In this document: positions 25,533 to 33,888 of the stretch, piece by piece
Layout: each line of letters starts with the position of its first letter
Numbering within the stretch: the stretch's first letter is position 1
Origin: an uncultured Eubacteriales bacterium
GTDB lineage: Bacteria > Bacillota > Clostridia > Peptostreptococcales > Anaerovoracaceae
Length of the DNA stretch: 56,177 nt
Direction of reading: 5' to 3'
NCBI GenBank assembly: GCA_900320285.1
Contig: ONRQ01000004.1
Span: 1-56,177, forward strand
Position numbers and translations under genes: made by a program
Notes under the pieces: model-generated
Told to the model about the DNA's origin: nothing
The model's input: only the letters and a program-made list of their open reading frames with translations
Databases searched by the model: none

Positions 25533-25725
25533 GCGCTATTTGCATAAACTCCGTCCGCTAGCGCTCCGTCGTCGTGAGTCTCTGTTCGTCCGGCTTTGCC
25601 GGCTGGAGAGCTGTGTCGACGCGCTACGCTTGCGACCGGTCAGCTCTTAGCCAGCCGCCTGCAGCCTCCTCACGAGACTCATAGCGACTCCTACGCGGCG
25701 CGTCCTTCGCTTATGCAAATATCGC
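25533..25725. repeat. Compound imperfect palindrome of about 190 bases
   Basis: Three nested stems are visible. The outer ends GCGCTATTTGCATAA (25533-25547) and TTATGCAAATATCGC (25711-25725) pair in 14 of 15 positions. TGAGTCTC (25575-25582) pairs with GAGACTCA (25674-25681). Inner CGGCTGG and AGAGCTG (about 25600-25613) pair with CAGCTCT and CCAGCCG (about 25641-25657) around a two-base bulge. GC-rich segments lie between. It fills the gap between rmlB and wecE inside an operon. It could be a small inverted-repeat mobile element or a structured RNA that tunes expression of the downstream genes. Confidence 0.75.
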
Positions 25726-25763
25726 TTATTGAATCATTTAATTAATACAAGGAGATTAGAGAA

Positions 25764-26894
25764 ATGATCAGTTTCAATGTTCCTCCGTATATTGGCAAAG
25801 AACAGGATTACATTATGGACGCCATCAATGCGCATAAGATCTGCGGCGATGGACAGTTCACCAAGAAATGTAACGCATGGATCGAAGATAAGATGGGTGC
25901 GCACAAGGCGCTGCTTACCACATCGGGTTCGACCGCGCTTGACATGGCTGCGATCCTGACTGATGTGGGCCCTGGCGACGAGGTCATTCTGCCTTCGTTC
26001 ACCTTCGTTTCGACTGCGAACGCTTTTGTGCTCAGGGGCGCGAAGCTGGTCTTTGTAGACATAAGACCTGATACACAGAATATCGATGAGAAGCTGATAG
26101 AAGAAGCGATCACGGATAAGACTAAGGTCATCGCTCCTGTCCACTATGCCGGCGTAGGCTGCGAGATGGATACCATCATGGATATCGCAAAAAGGCACAA
26201 TCTGCTTGTTGTCGAGGATGCCGCTCAGGGTGTCAATGCGTTCTACAAGGGAAGAGGCCTCGGAAGCATAGGCGATTTCGGCTGCTACAGCTTCCATGAA
26301 ACCAAGAACTACAGCATGGGTGAAGGCGGAGCTCTGCTGATCAGAGACGATGACAAGGCTGAAAGAGCTGAGATCATCAGAGAGAAGGGTACTGACAGGA
26401 GCAAGTTCCTGAGAGGTGCTGTCGATAAATACACATGGGTGGACATGGGATCGTCATATCTGCCGAGCGAGATGAACGCTGCGTATCTGCTTGCTCAGCT
26501 CGAAGAAGCGGACATGATAAACGAGAACAGGCTCGCAAGCTGGAATGCTTACTATGAGCTGCTCAGCCCGCTCGCTGATGAAGGCCGCATCGTTCTGCCG
26601 GTAATACCGGAAGAGTGCGCGCACAACGCCCACATGTTCTACATCAAAACAAAGGACATCGAGGAGAGAACGGCTCTCGCGTCATTCCTCAAGGAGAACG
26701 GAATACTTGCCGTGTTCCACTATGTACCTCTTCACAGCGCGCCTGCAGGATCTAGATTCGGCAGATTCTTCGGAGAAGACAGATACACGACCAATACTTT
26801 CGAGCGCCTGCTGAGGCTGCCGATGTATTACGGTCTGAAGCCTGAGGAAGTCGAATATATAGCAGATAAGATCAAAGAGTTCTACGCTAAATAG
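25764..26894 (+). CDS. wecE: DegT/DnrJ/EryC1 aminotransferase, WecE-type
   Basis: This PLP enzyme most resembles dTDP-4-amino-4,6-dideoxygalactose transaminase. The PLP lysine is K181 in SFHETKNYSMGEGG, a segment characteristic of WecE, and D152 (VVEDAAQG) contacts the cofactor ring. Length 376 matches the family. With RmlB directly upstream it should yield dTDP-4-amino-4,6-dideoxygalactose (or the gluco form), an amino sugar precursor of a surface glycan. A strong AAGGAGA ribosome site (25749-25755) lies after the palindrome. The assignment to the 4-amino product follows from family knowledge; the stereochemistry is uncertain. Confidence 0.88.
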   Translation: MISFNVPPYIGKEQDYIMDAINAHKICGDGQFTKKCNAWIEDKMGAHKALLTTSGSTALDMAAILTDVGPGDEVILPSFTFVSTANAFVLRGAKLVFVDIRPDTQNIDEKLIEEAITDKTKVIAPVHYAGVGCEMDTIMDIAKRHNLLVVEDAAQGVNAFYKGRGLGSIGDFGCYSFHETKNYSMGEGGALLIRDDDKAERAEIIREKGTDRSKFLRGAVDKYTWVDMGSSYLPSEMNAAYLLAQLEEADMINENRLASWNAYYELLSPLADEGRIVLPVIPEECAHNAHMFYIKTKDIEERTALASFLKENGILAVFHYVPLHSAPAGSRFGRFFGEDRYTTNTFERLLRLPMYYGLKPEEVEYIADKIKEFYAK

Positions 26895-26903
26895 GAGTCT
26901 TTA

Positions 26904-28526
26904 ATGGCCGGAAAAGCACCTCAGCCTTGGATAGGGCTGGTCACTAAAAAAATAAAAGAAGAAAACGTCTGCATGATAGTGAGCGGTCTTTGCCTTACCA
27001 GGTATAAAAATGCCAAAGGCCCTCTCGACACCCGGGAACTGCGCATCATCACGCAGAACAATGATGATGCCATAAAGATCAGCTTCGGAAAAAGATATGG
27101 TCTGCCGGGACCGAGATCCTTCCGCATGAACACCTACAGGATGGAGATCGATCTCAGCATAGCTGCCGGTTTCGACATTCAGAATAAGCTTATAGCGCTC
27201 TATAAGGATCAGTACGAAGGCTTCGTTGCGTATGAAGTAGCGGACAGGCGAGTCGGGCAGAACAGAAACGGCCCGCTGTTCGTACATGACGGCATAACAT
27301 TCTATCTGAGGCAGAACAAATACAACAGGGCTGTACTGACGGTACGTGATACAAACAGATATGACAGTCCTGAGGAACAGGCAAGGCTCGAAAGGGCTGC
27401 AAAGAACGCAAAAAAGCTGAAGGACCTCGACATCATCTTCATGTACGAGAAGCACTGCGCGAAATACGAAGAGAGCGCGTCGGTGCTTTATGAGAAGCTG
27501 ATCGACATGGGCTATGACAACGCGTATTTCGTTGTTGACACGTCCATACCGACAGTCAGGGACCTGCCTGAGAAGTATAAAAGGAACCTCATCGAGAAGG
27601 ACAGCGACAAGCATCTTGAGTACTTCTTCGCGAGTGAAAAGTTCATCTCGACTGAGACGCTGGAGCATGCTCTGCAGCTCCGCGTGGCCAACAAGGCCGC
27701 GATGGACAAGATCACGAAAGAGCCGCTGTCATACGTTTTTCTGCAGCACGGGCCGACTTACATGATCTCGCTCAACAAGGAGAACAGGAGCGGTTTCCTC
27801 AAGAAACCGTGGATGAAGCTCCACAAGACAGTTGTTTCCTCTGAACTCGAGGCTCAGCACTTCATCGAGCTCGGCGGCATGGAGAGAGATGATCTCTATA
27901 TAACCGGCATGGCCAAGTTCGACAGGGCGTTCAGGCACGAAGGAGCAGACCGTGTGGTCATCATGCCTACATGGCGCAGATGGGAGCTCAACCAGGCCAG
28001 GGAAGATATCACGCAGACGAATTACTACAAAATGATGCGTCTGATGTATGATTCAGTGCCGGCAGACCTTAAGGACAAGGTCATCATTCTGCCGCATCCG
28101 CTGATGGCTGAGAGGTTCGCGGATATCGCCAGGACCGGAGCTGCTGAGGACGCGGAGATGTGCAAGAGGATCGTGGTTCCTGACAGCTATGAGGGTGTAC
28201 TCAGGGACACTGAAGTGCTGATCACCGATTACTCGTCGATATCCTATGACGCTTTTTACCGCGGTGCAAAAGTCATATTCTACTGGGCGGAGAAGGATGA
28301 GTGCATGACGCATTACGGCGAAGGCACAAAGCTCATGCTGAATCTTGATAACGTGTTTGGCCCTGTGGCGATGAATGGCGAAGATATAACCGCGGCAGTA
28401 AAAGAAAACTACGGAGCCCCGCAGAGGCAGGACTACCTTGAGAAATACAGAAAGATTATTGAGTTCCATGACGGAAGGAATACGGAGCGCATAATCGAAC
28501 ATCTGAAACAGGATGGTGTAATCTGA
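26904..28526 (+). CDS. CDP-glycerol glycerophosphotransferase (TagF-like)
   Basis: TagF-like enzymes transfer glycerol phosphate from CDP-glycerol to a growing teichoic acid at the inner membrane face. The catalytic domain (about 180-535) carries FLQHGPTYM, LYITGMAKFDR, VIMPTWRR, IILPHPLM and ITDYSSISYDAFYRG, all standard for this family. The N-terminal part (about 1-170) is a beta-rich domain often seen in clostridial members. No CDP-glycerol synthase gene is in the window. It follows wecE by 9 bases with AGGAG. It may be the polymerase or a primer-adding enzyme of the wall polymer made by this operon. Confidence 0.88.
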   Translation: MAGKAPQPWIGLVTKKIKEENVCMIVSGLCLTRYKNAKGPLDTRELRIITQNNDDAIKISFGKRYGLPGPRSFRMNTYRMEIDLSIAAGFDIQNKLIALYKDQYEGFVAYEVADRRVGQNRNGPLFVHDGITFYLRQNKYNRAVLTVRDTNRYDSPEEQARLERAAKNAKKLKDLDIIFMYEKHCAKYEESASVLYEKLIDMGYDNAYFVVDTSIPTVRDLPEKYKRNLIEKDSDKHLEYFFASEKFISTETLEHALQLRVANKAAMDKITKEPLSYVFLQHGPTYMISLNKENRSGFLKKPWMKLHKTVVSSELEAQHFIELGGMERDDLYITGMAKFDRAFRHEGADRVVIMPTWRRWELNQAREDITQTNYYKMMRLMYDSVPADLKDKVIILPHPLMAERFADIARTGAAEDAEMCKRIVVPDSYEGVLRDTEVLITDYSSISYDAFYRGAKVIFYWAEKDECMTHYGEGTKLMLNLDNVFGPVAMNGEDITAAVKENYGAPQRQDYLEKYRKIIEFHDGRNTERIIEHLKQDGVI

Positions 28527-28537
28527 AAAACTGTCAA

Positions 28538-30229
28538 ATGTTTGGAAAAGCAAGCATTAAAAGAATAACAGCAATACTTCTCACCGTGATGATGGTTTTT
28601 ACTGTGCCCGGATTTGCGGAAGCTGCGGATGCCGCACAGGAAAACACCGCTTATTCAGATGAGTATGCTGCTGAACATGCTTCGGAAGCAGACATGACGG
28701 ATGCTTCTGCCGACGATATGAACGGGGATCCGGCTGATCCGGCTCCGTCGGATCTGAATGCTGACGATAATACTGAAACTGAAGGCGCTGCTGATAATGC
28801 AGATAATAATGCAGATACTGTACAGCTGGAGGCAGCAGAAGCCACACAGGAAGGGGAAACACCTGCTCCTTCAGAGGAGGAAGCGCTGCAGGAGATAAAG
28901 ATCTATGCGGCAGGCGAGGACGGCTCAATAACCGTTGTGTGGTCAGCGGTCGCCGGCGCAGAGTATTATATTGTGCGCCTCGATAACAATGCTGTCGGAA
29001 CAAAAGTTACAATTTCCGGAGGCACCGCGCTCAAAACAGTCATAAAAGCTCCCACCGGTGCAGCTCACAGCATCACGGTAGAGGCATACCGCAGCCGGCC
29101 TGAGGCTGAAGGCGGAGATCTCATTATCGGCAAAGGAAAGCTCGATAATATCAGACCGTCAGCCCGCAGCAGGATCACAAAGAAAACCGCATCGGCGCTG
29201 GGCCTGGGCATCAACCTGAGAAAAATGCTCGGGGAACCTTACAACGGGTATGCTGTTGTGCAGGGCGGATGTACCGACGGAACTTATGCTTACAGCCTGC
29301 TGGTATCATCGGGCAATCAGAAGGGAAGGATCCTGAAGAGCCGTGTCGGAACAGGCACTGTCGTTGCGAAGTCAAAAGTCATCAACATCTGCCACGGCAA
29401 TGGAATGACGCTGAACACAAAGGACAGGAAGCTTGTCATAGTTGGCAGGGAAAGCCGCAGAAACCAGCTCACGATCGTTAACGCGGACAATCTTTCCGAC
29501 GTTTCCTATGTGAATGTAAACTACAGTAACTCCGGTTACTGGAACAAGACCAAGGGTAACGGACTTTCGTGCATTTCATACATACCTAAGTATGATTGCT
29601 ATGTTGCCCTGCAGAGGAAGACCCACGAGCTGCTCATACTGGATAAGTACTTCAGAGTGATAGGCCAGGCGGGCACTAAGATCACTGCGAAATACCCGGG
29701 TGTATACCAGGCGATGGACGCGGACGAAAGGTATGTGTACCTGCTTCTGAGCTATCACAGCAGCAGACAACCTTACAATATAGTACTTGTACTTGACTGG
29801 AACAGTGAAAATCTTCTTGATGTCGCGAACGGCAGCAAGAGTTACATAAATAAGAGATGGCTGTGCAACAATAACGGCAGCGGCGAACCGGATACCGTTA
29901 TACGCATCAATACTCCACACGAAGCCGAGAACATCTATCACATAGAGCAGGGAAACGGCACTTCGAAGTTCTACCTGTCTGAATACTATAACAACCCTAA
30001 GTACAAAAAGGTCAAAAAGACCAAGACCGTAAAGGTCAAGTGGAAAAAGGTTAAGAAGAAAGTAAAGGTCAAGTGGAAGAGAGTAAAGAAGAACGGAAAG
30101 TGGAAGTGGAAATATAAATATAAATGGAAAAAGGTCTGGAAATACAAAAAGAAAAAGAAGAAGGTAAAAGTCAAAGTATTCCAGTATTTCAACAGGGCCG
30201 GTTATGTATATGACCTTGGAACCTTCTAA
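28538..30229 (+). CDS. Secreted propeller-like protein with lysine-rich C-terminus
   Basis: A signal peptide (about 1-29) is followed by an acidic Asp/Ala/Asn linker (about 30-120), a fibronectin-like domain (about 122-200) and a propeller-like region (about 215-480) with repeated YAYSLLV, KLVIVG, CYVALQ and VYLLLS strands. Residues about 488-547 are extraordinary: more than half lysine, alternating with Val, Trp and Tyr, without any acidic residue, before a short beta ending. No enzyme motif is seen. It is placed between the TagF-like and TagO genes, so it is probably made together with the polymer. The cationic tail may hold it to the anionic wall. No convincing ribosome site precedes the ATG. 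Confidence 0.62.
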   Translation: MFGKASIKRITAILLTVMMVFTVPGFAEAADAAQENTAYSDEYAAEHASEADMTDASADDMNGDPADPAPSDLNADDNTETEGAADNADNNADTVQLEAAEATQEGETPAPSEEEALQEIKIYAAGEDGSITVVWSAVAGAEYYIVRLDNNAVGTKVTISGGTALKTVIKAPTGAAHSITVEAYRSRPEAEGGDLIIGKGKLDNIRPSARSRITKKTASALGLGINLRKMLGEPYNGYAVVQGGCTDGTYAYSLLVSSGNQKGRILKSRVGTGTVVAKSKVINICHGNGMTLNTKDRKLVIVGRESRRNQLTIVNADNLSDVSYVNVNYSNSGYWNKTKGNGLSCISYIPKYDCYVALQRKTHELLILDKYFRVIGQAGTKITAKYPGVYQAMDADERYVYLLLSYHSSRQPYNIVLVLDWNSENLLDVANGSKSYINKRWLCNNNGSGEPDTVIRINTPHEAENIYHIEQGNGTSKFYLSEYYNNPKYKKVKKTKTVKVKWKKVKKKVKVKWKRVKKNGKWKWKYKYKWKKVWKYKKKKKKVKVKVFQYFNRAGYVYDLGTF

Positions 30230-30251
30230 AGGCCATTGACTGCAGTAAAAA

Positions 30252-31484
30252 ATGTTAGGAACAAATTATTACCTTGCCAAAATAATAGAAGCGCTTGTCA
30301 TCAGTATCGTGGTCGCGTTCGCGACTGCTCCGCTTAGCATACGCATAGCGCACAAGCTGGGAGTTATCGACAGGCCTAAGGATGCCAGGCGTGTCCATAA
30401 GAAACCTATACCGCGTTTCGGCGGAATGGCGATCTTTCTGGGCTCCATGGCAGCCATGCTGATACCTGCCGGGATGAATGAAAAAATCAAGATCGCGATG
30501 ATAGGCGGTCTGCTTATGTATCTGCTCGGAATAGCCGATGACATAAAGAATCTGAAACCGGCAATCAAGTTCCTGGGACAGTTTCTGATCGCAAGCATTG
30601 TGTATGCGCTCGGTATAAGGATCACATTCATAAGCAACTACTTCGGGGCGAGCGTAACTGATTCGCACGCAAATGTCATACTGAGCGCCGGAGTCGCGTA
30701 TTTTATAACTGTGCTGTGGATCGTAGGCATCACCAACGCGGTGAACCTGATGGACGGACTGGACGGTCTCGCTGCCGGCTCGGTGGCGATCATGTCGCTC
30801 TGTCTTGCATACATAGCTTACATTCACGGAGTCAGACTCGGATCCATGCCGGTCTGCATAGCACTCGTAGCAGTGGCAGGCGGATGCATCGGATTCCTGC
30901 CGTACAACTTCTCGCCGGCGAAGACGTTCATGGGAGACGGAGGAGCTCTGTATCTCGGATACATGATAGCAGTGCTCTCGGTGATATCACCGCTCAAGCG
31001 CGCGACTGTAGTCGGAGCTCTGATCCCTATGCTGACCCTGGCAGTGCCTATCTTCGATACGGCATTTGCGATGCTGAGACGTGTGCTCAGGCATGAATCC
31101 ATAATGAAGGCTGACAAAGGCCATCTCCACCACCACCTGATGGCGGCAGGATTCGGCCAGAGGCGTTCAGTACTCATAATGTACGGTATCGTGGGCATCA
31201 TGGGAGAGGTCGCGATACTGATTAGCAGAGAGCTGTATAAGGACGCGATCCCGCTCTTCCTGATAGCGCTCCTTTATCTCGGCATTATCATAGTACCAAA
31301 GAGATCGAAAAAGGGCATAAAGAGGATCATAACGCAGGATACGAGCGAACTCGAAAAGGAATATTTTACAGAGTATCTCAACTATGAGCGCGAGAGGCGC
31401 AAGGAGCTGCGCGAGGCAGCAAAAGCCGCAGCTGAGGCTCATATAGATGAAGAAGAAAAAGGACCGGAAGATAAACTTGAGTAA
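30252..31484 (+). CDS. tagO: Undecaprenyl-phosphate sugar-1-phosphate transferase (TagO/WecA-like)
   Basis: TagO starts teichoic-acid or glycan assembly by transferring a sugar phosphate, usually GlcNAc-1-P, to undecaprenyl phosphate. About eleven membrane helices are predicted. Diagnostic motifs are GIADDIKNLKP (about 94-104), NAVNLMDGLDGLAAG (about 157-171), KTFMGDGGALYLGY (about 219-232) and the HLHHHL histidines (about 295-300). A charged helical tail (about 365-410) extends into the cytosol. It overlaps the following LCP gene by 38 bases, so initiation and final attachment enzymes are translationally linked. The ribosome site is poor. Confidence 0.92.
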   Translation: MLGTNYYLAKIIEALVISIVVAFATAPLSIRIAHKLGVIDRPKDARRVHKKPIPRFGGMAIFLGSMAAMLIPAGMNEKIKIAMIGGLLMYLLGIADDIKNLKPAIKFLGQFLIASIVYALGIRITFISNYFGASVTDSHANVILSAGVAYFITVLWIVGITNAVNLMDGLDGLAAGSVAIMSLCLAYIAYIHGVRLGSMPVCIALVAVAGGCIGFLPYNFSPAKTFMGDGGALYLGYMIAVLSVISPLKRATVVGALIPMLTLAVPIFDTAFAMLRRVLRHESIMKADKGHLHHHLMAAGFGQRRSVLIMYGIVGIMGEVAILISRELYKDAIPLFLIALLYLGIIIVPKRSKKGIKRIITQDTSELEKEYFTEYLNYERERRKELREAAKAAAEAHIDEEEKGPEDKLE

Positions 31485-32781
31485 TACAGAAACAAAAGCT
31501 AAAAGAGAAAAGAAGATGCCGGTGGATAAACACGGGAGAGTAATGAAAAGGAGAGCATTCCCGCGAAAACCGGTGTATATAATCGCGATACTGCTTATGG
31601 CTGTCGCAGCCATAGTATTTCTTGGCATGATGATAATTGCCAATCTGCTGCCTTCTGATCTTACGATCATCGTTTCGGTGATCGTGGTCGTGCTGCTCAT
31701 GCTGACATGCTTCATGCTGTCGAGCAGATACAGGTGGAAAAGGATAGTAGGCATAGTAATAGGCCTTATATTCGTTCTTGTTCTGGCTTCGGTCACGGGC
31801 TTCATGAAGAGCACATATGCAACGATGAACCAGATAAGCGCTGCAGGAATCAGCGCTGAAGGGCCTCATGCAAAGAGTGTGGATGTCACGGGTGAGGCGT
31901 TCAACATCTACATAACGGGCATCGACCAGTGGGAAGAAGAGAAGGGCTACGACCTTGAGCGAAGCGACGTCAACATGATAGTGACGGTCAATCCGGTCAC
32001 AAAGAAAGTCCTGCTCACATCCATACCGCGTGATTCGTACGTTAAGCTCCACACCGCTCAGGCGATGGACAAACTGACGCACACCGGAGTCTACGGAGTG
32101 GATGAGACCCTCAATACTGTTGAAGACTGGCTGGGCGTTGACCTGAATTATTATGTAAAGATGAACTTCACCGCGGTGAGAGATATCATCAATGCCATGG
32201 GCGGCATACGCGTGTATTCGCCTGTGGAATTCGACAGCAGCCTGAGACCTTATCACTATAAAAAAGGATGGAACGATCTCGGAGGAAGACAGGCGCTGTT
32301 CTTCGCGCGTGAGAGACATGCTTTCGAAGGCCAGGACGCCATCAGAGTCGAGAACCAGCAGAGAGTCATGAAGGCGATCATCAAGAAGATGACTTCGTCC
32401 ACCACACTGCTGACCAGTTACGATGATGTAATGGCTGCCGCCGGAAAGAACCTGTCAACCAACATGTCCTCAGGAGACATGACCGAGCTGGTCAAGATGC
32501 AGATCACCGATCTCGCGGAGTGGGACATCCAGTCGCAGAAGATCACCGGAGAGTACGGAGAAGACTATGTAGCTTCGCTCTCGCAGAAGAATAAATACTC
32601 CGTTTATTACACCGATGCCGCGTCGGTCAAGAAATGCGTCGATGCCATCCAGGCTTTACAGAATCCTTCTGTCAGAGAGAAGGAAGAAGCCCTCAAAAGC
32701 ACGAGCAAGAGCTTTGTGATCAACTACCTGAACATGGTCGCAAATAAAATAAAAGAAGGTAAAGAGGATACAGATAATTAA
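31447..32781 (+). CDS. LytR-CpsA-Psr (LCP) family glycopolymer transferase
   Basis: LCP proteins move an undecaprenyl-pyrophosphate-linked polymer onto peptidoglycan outside the cell. Three N-terminal helices (about 42-120) precede the LCP domain (about 145-330). Visible motifs are ERSDVNMIVTVNP, LTSIPRDSYV, DKLTHTGVYG, MGGIRV and ARERHAFEGQDAIRVENQQ, including the arginines that bind the pyrophosphate. I kept the ATG at 31447, inside tagO; ATG 31516 is a possible later start. Next to TagO and TagF-like genes it is the likely attachment enzyme of this operon's polymer. Confidence 0.9.
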   Translation: MKKKKDRKINLSNTETKAKREKKMPVDKHGRVMKRRAFPRKPVYIIAILLMAVAAIVFLGMMIIANLLPSDLTIIVSVIVVVLLMLTCFMLSSRYRWKRIVGIVIGLIFVLVLASVTGFMKSTYATMNQISAAGISAEGPHAKSVDVTGEAFNIYITGIDQWEEEKGYDLERSDVNMIVTVNPVTKKVLLTSIPRDSYVKLHTAQAMDKLTHTGVYGVDETLNTVEDWLGVDLNYYVKMNFTAVRDIINAMGGIRVYSPVEFDSSLRPYHYKKGWNDLGGRQALFFARERHAFEGQDAIRVENQQRVMKAIIKKMTSSTTLLTSYDDVMAAAGKNLSTNMSSGDMTELVKMQITDLAEWDIQSQKITGEYGEDYVASLSQKNKYSVYYTDAASVKKCVDAIQALQNPSVREKEEALKSTSKSFVINYLNMVANKIKEGKEDTDN

Positions 32782-33888
32782 GTGAAACGTATTTTCAGTA
32801 AAAACTCAATCAGGGCCATAGTTTTTCTATGTATAACGGTCCTGCTTATAGCGGGCTGCAGTAAAGTCTTCGGCTTTGCGGACCCGGACCGCACAAATAC
32901 CGTATTGGACCAGTTCTATGAACTTGAGGACAATACGGTTGAATGCGTCTTTTTTGGATCAAGTGTTGCGCAGAGAGCCTACGTAACACCGGTCGCATAT
33001 CACGATTACGGAGTGCCTGCATACACGCTTGCAACAGGCACTCAGCCTTTTGTGCTGACAAAATATCTGATGAAGGAAGCTCTGAAGACCCAGACACCGA
33101 AGCTCTTCGTAGTTGAGCTTAAGGGCGTCAATAAGAGCGCTGACTGGGTAGGGGATATCCATATCCGCAGGGTAGTCGACAACATGAAACCGTCTCTTAA
33201 CAGGTTCCAGGCGATCAGGTCAGCCGTCACATTTGTACCTGAAGGCGCAAATGACGTCGATTCAACGGGGCTTTCCTATTACTTCCCTATCATCAAATAT
33301 CATTCACGCTGGAATCCTTCAAAGCGCATCAAGGCTTATGAGGATGTGGATTACTACAACGGCTGGTCGCCAAATGCCGGCTACACCTTTAAGGTGAAAA
33401 AGATAACTCCTGTCCCATACGATGATCATACTCAGCAGATAGATCCTCCTACAGAGGAGGTGCTTGTGGACCTTCTGGATTACTGCGATACGCTTACGGA
33501 CACAAAGGTTCTGTTTGTTATGCCGCCATATCAGGCAAGCGAAGAAGGCATAGGCAAGATGAATTACGCAAAGAATATAGTGGAGTCGAGAGGATATGAA
33601 GTACTCAACATGCTTCCTGCCGAAGCCCGCGAGGGAATCGGACTCAACGACAATTCTTGCTATTACAACAGAGAGCATCTGAATTATTATGGATCTCTCA
33701 TATATACGAAATTTTTCTTCAATTACATCAAGGAACACTATGGTATTGAGGATCAGCGCGACAAACCGGGCCATGAAGCCTGGGAGAAAGAATACGACAG
33801 GCTGATGAGTGACCTCGAAACGAAATATCAGGTCAGATACATAGACATGATGGCTGATGTAAACAAGGTTGAAAGGGGTGATAAATAA
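32782..33888 (+). CDS. dltD: DltD-like SGNH-fold protein
   Basis: DltD is an extracytoplasmic SGNH enzyme that acts in the last step of teichoic-acid D-alanylation. The N-terminal anchor (about 10-26) has a possible lipobox ending at C26. The nucleophile region is FFGSS (S60/S61), and the C-terminal catalytic block is N296-R-E-H299-L-N. In DltD an Asp lies three residues before the histidine; here it is Asn (codon AAC). The protein is intact (368 residues) and starts with GTG directly after the LCP stop. Position and size support a DltD role, but the substitution suggests changed chemistry. Confidence 0.7.
   Translation: MKRIFSKNSIRAIVFLCITVLLIAGCSKVFGFADPDRTNTVLDQFYELEDNTVECVFFGSSVAQRAYVTPVAYHDYGVPAYTLATGTQPFVLTKYLMKEALKTQTPKLFVVELKGVNKSADWVGDIHIRRVVDNMKPSLNRFQAIRSAVTFVPEGANDVDSTGLSYYFPIIKYHSRWNPSKRIKAYEDVDYYNGWSPNAGYTFKVKKITPVPYDDHTQQIDPPTEEVLVDLLDYCDTLTDTKVLFVMPPYQASEEGIGKMNYAKNIVESRGYEVLNMLPAEAREGIGLNDNSCYYNREHLNYYGSLIYTKFFFNYIKEHYGIEDQRDKPGHEAWEKEYDRLMSDLETKYQVRYIDMMADVNKVERGDK

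Noticed and set aside
25533-25725. Palindrome considered as tRNA or other known RNA
   Set aside because: No cloverleaf, T-loop or CCA end can be drawn; symmetry is that of a nested hairpin.
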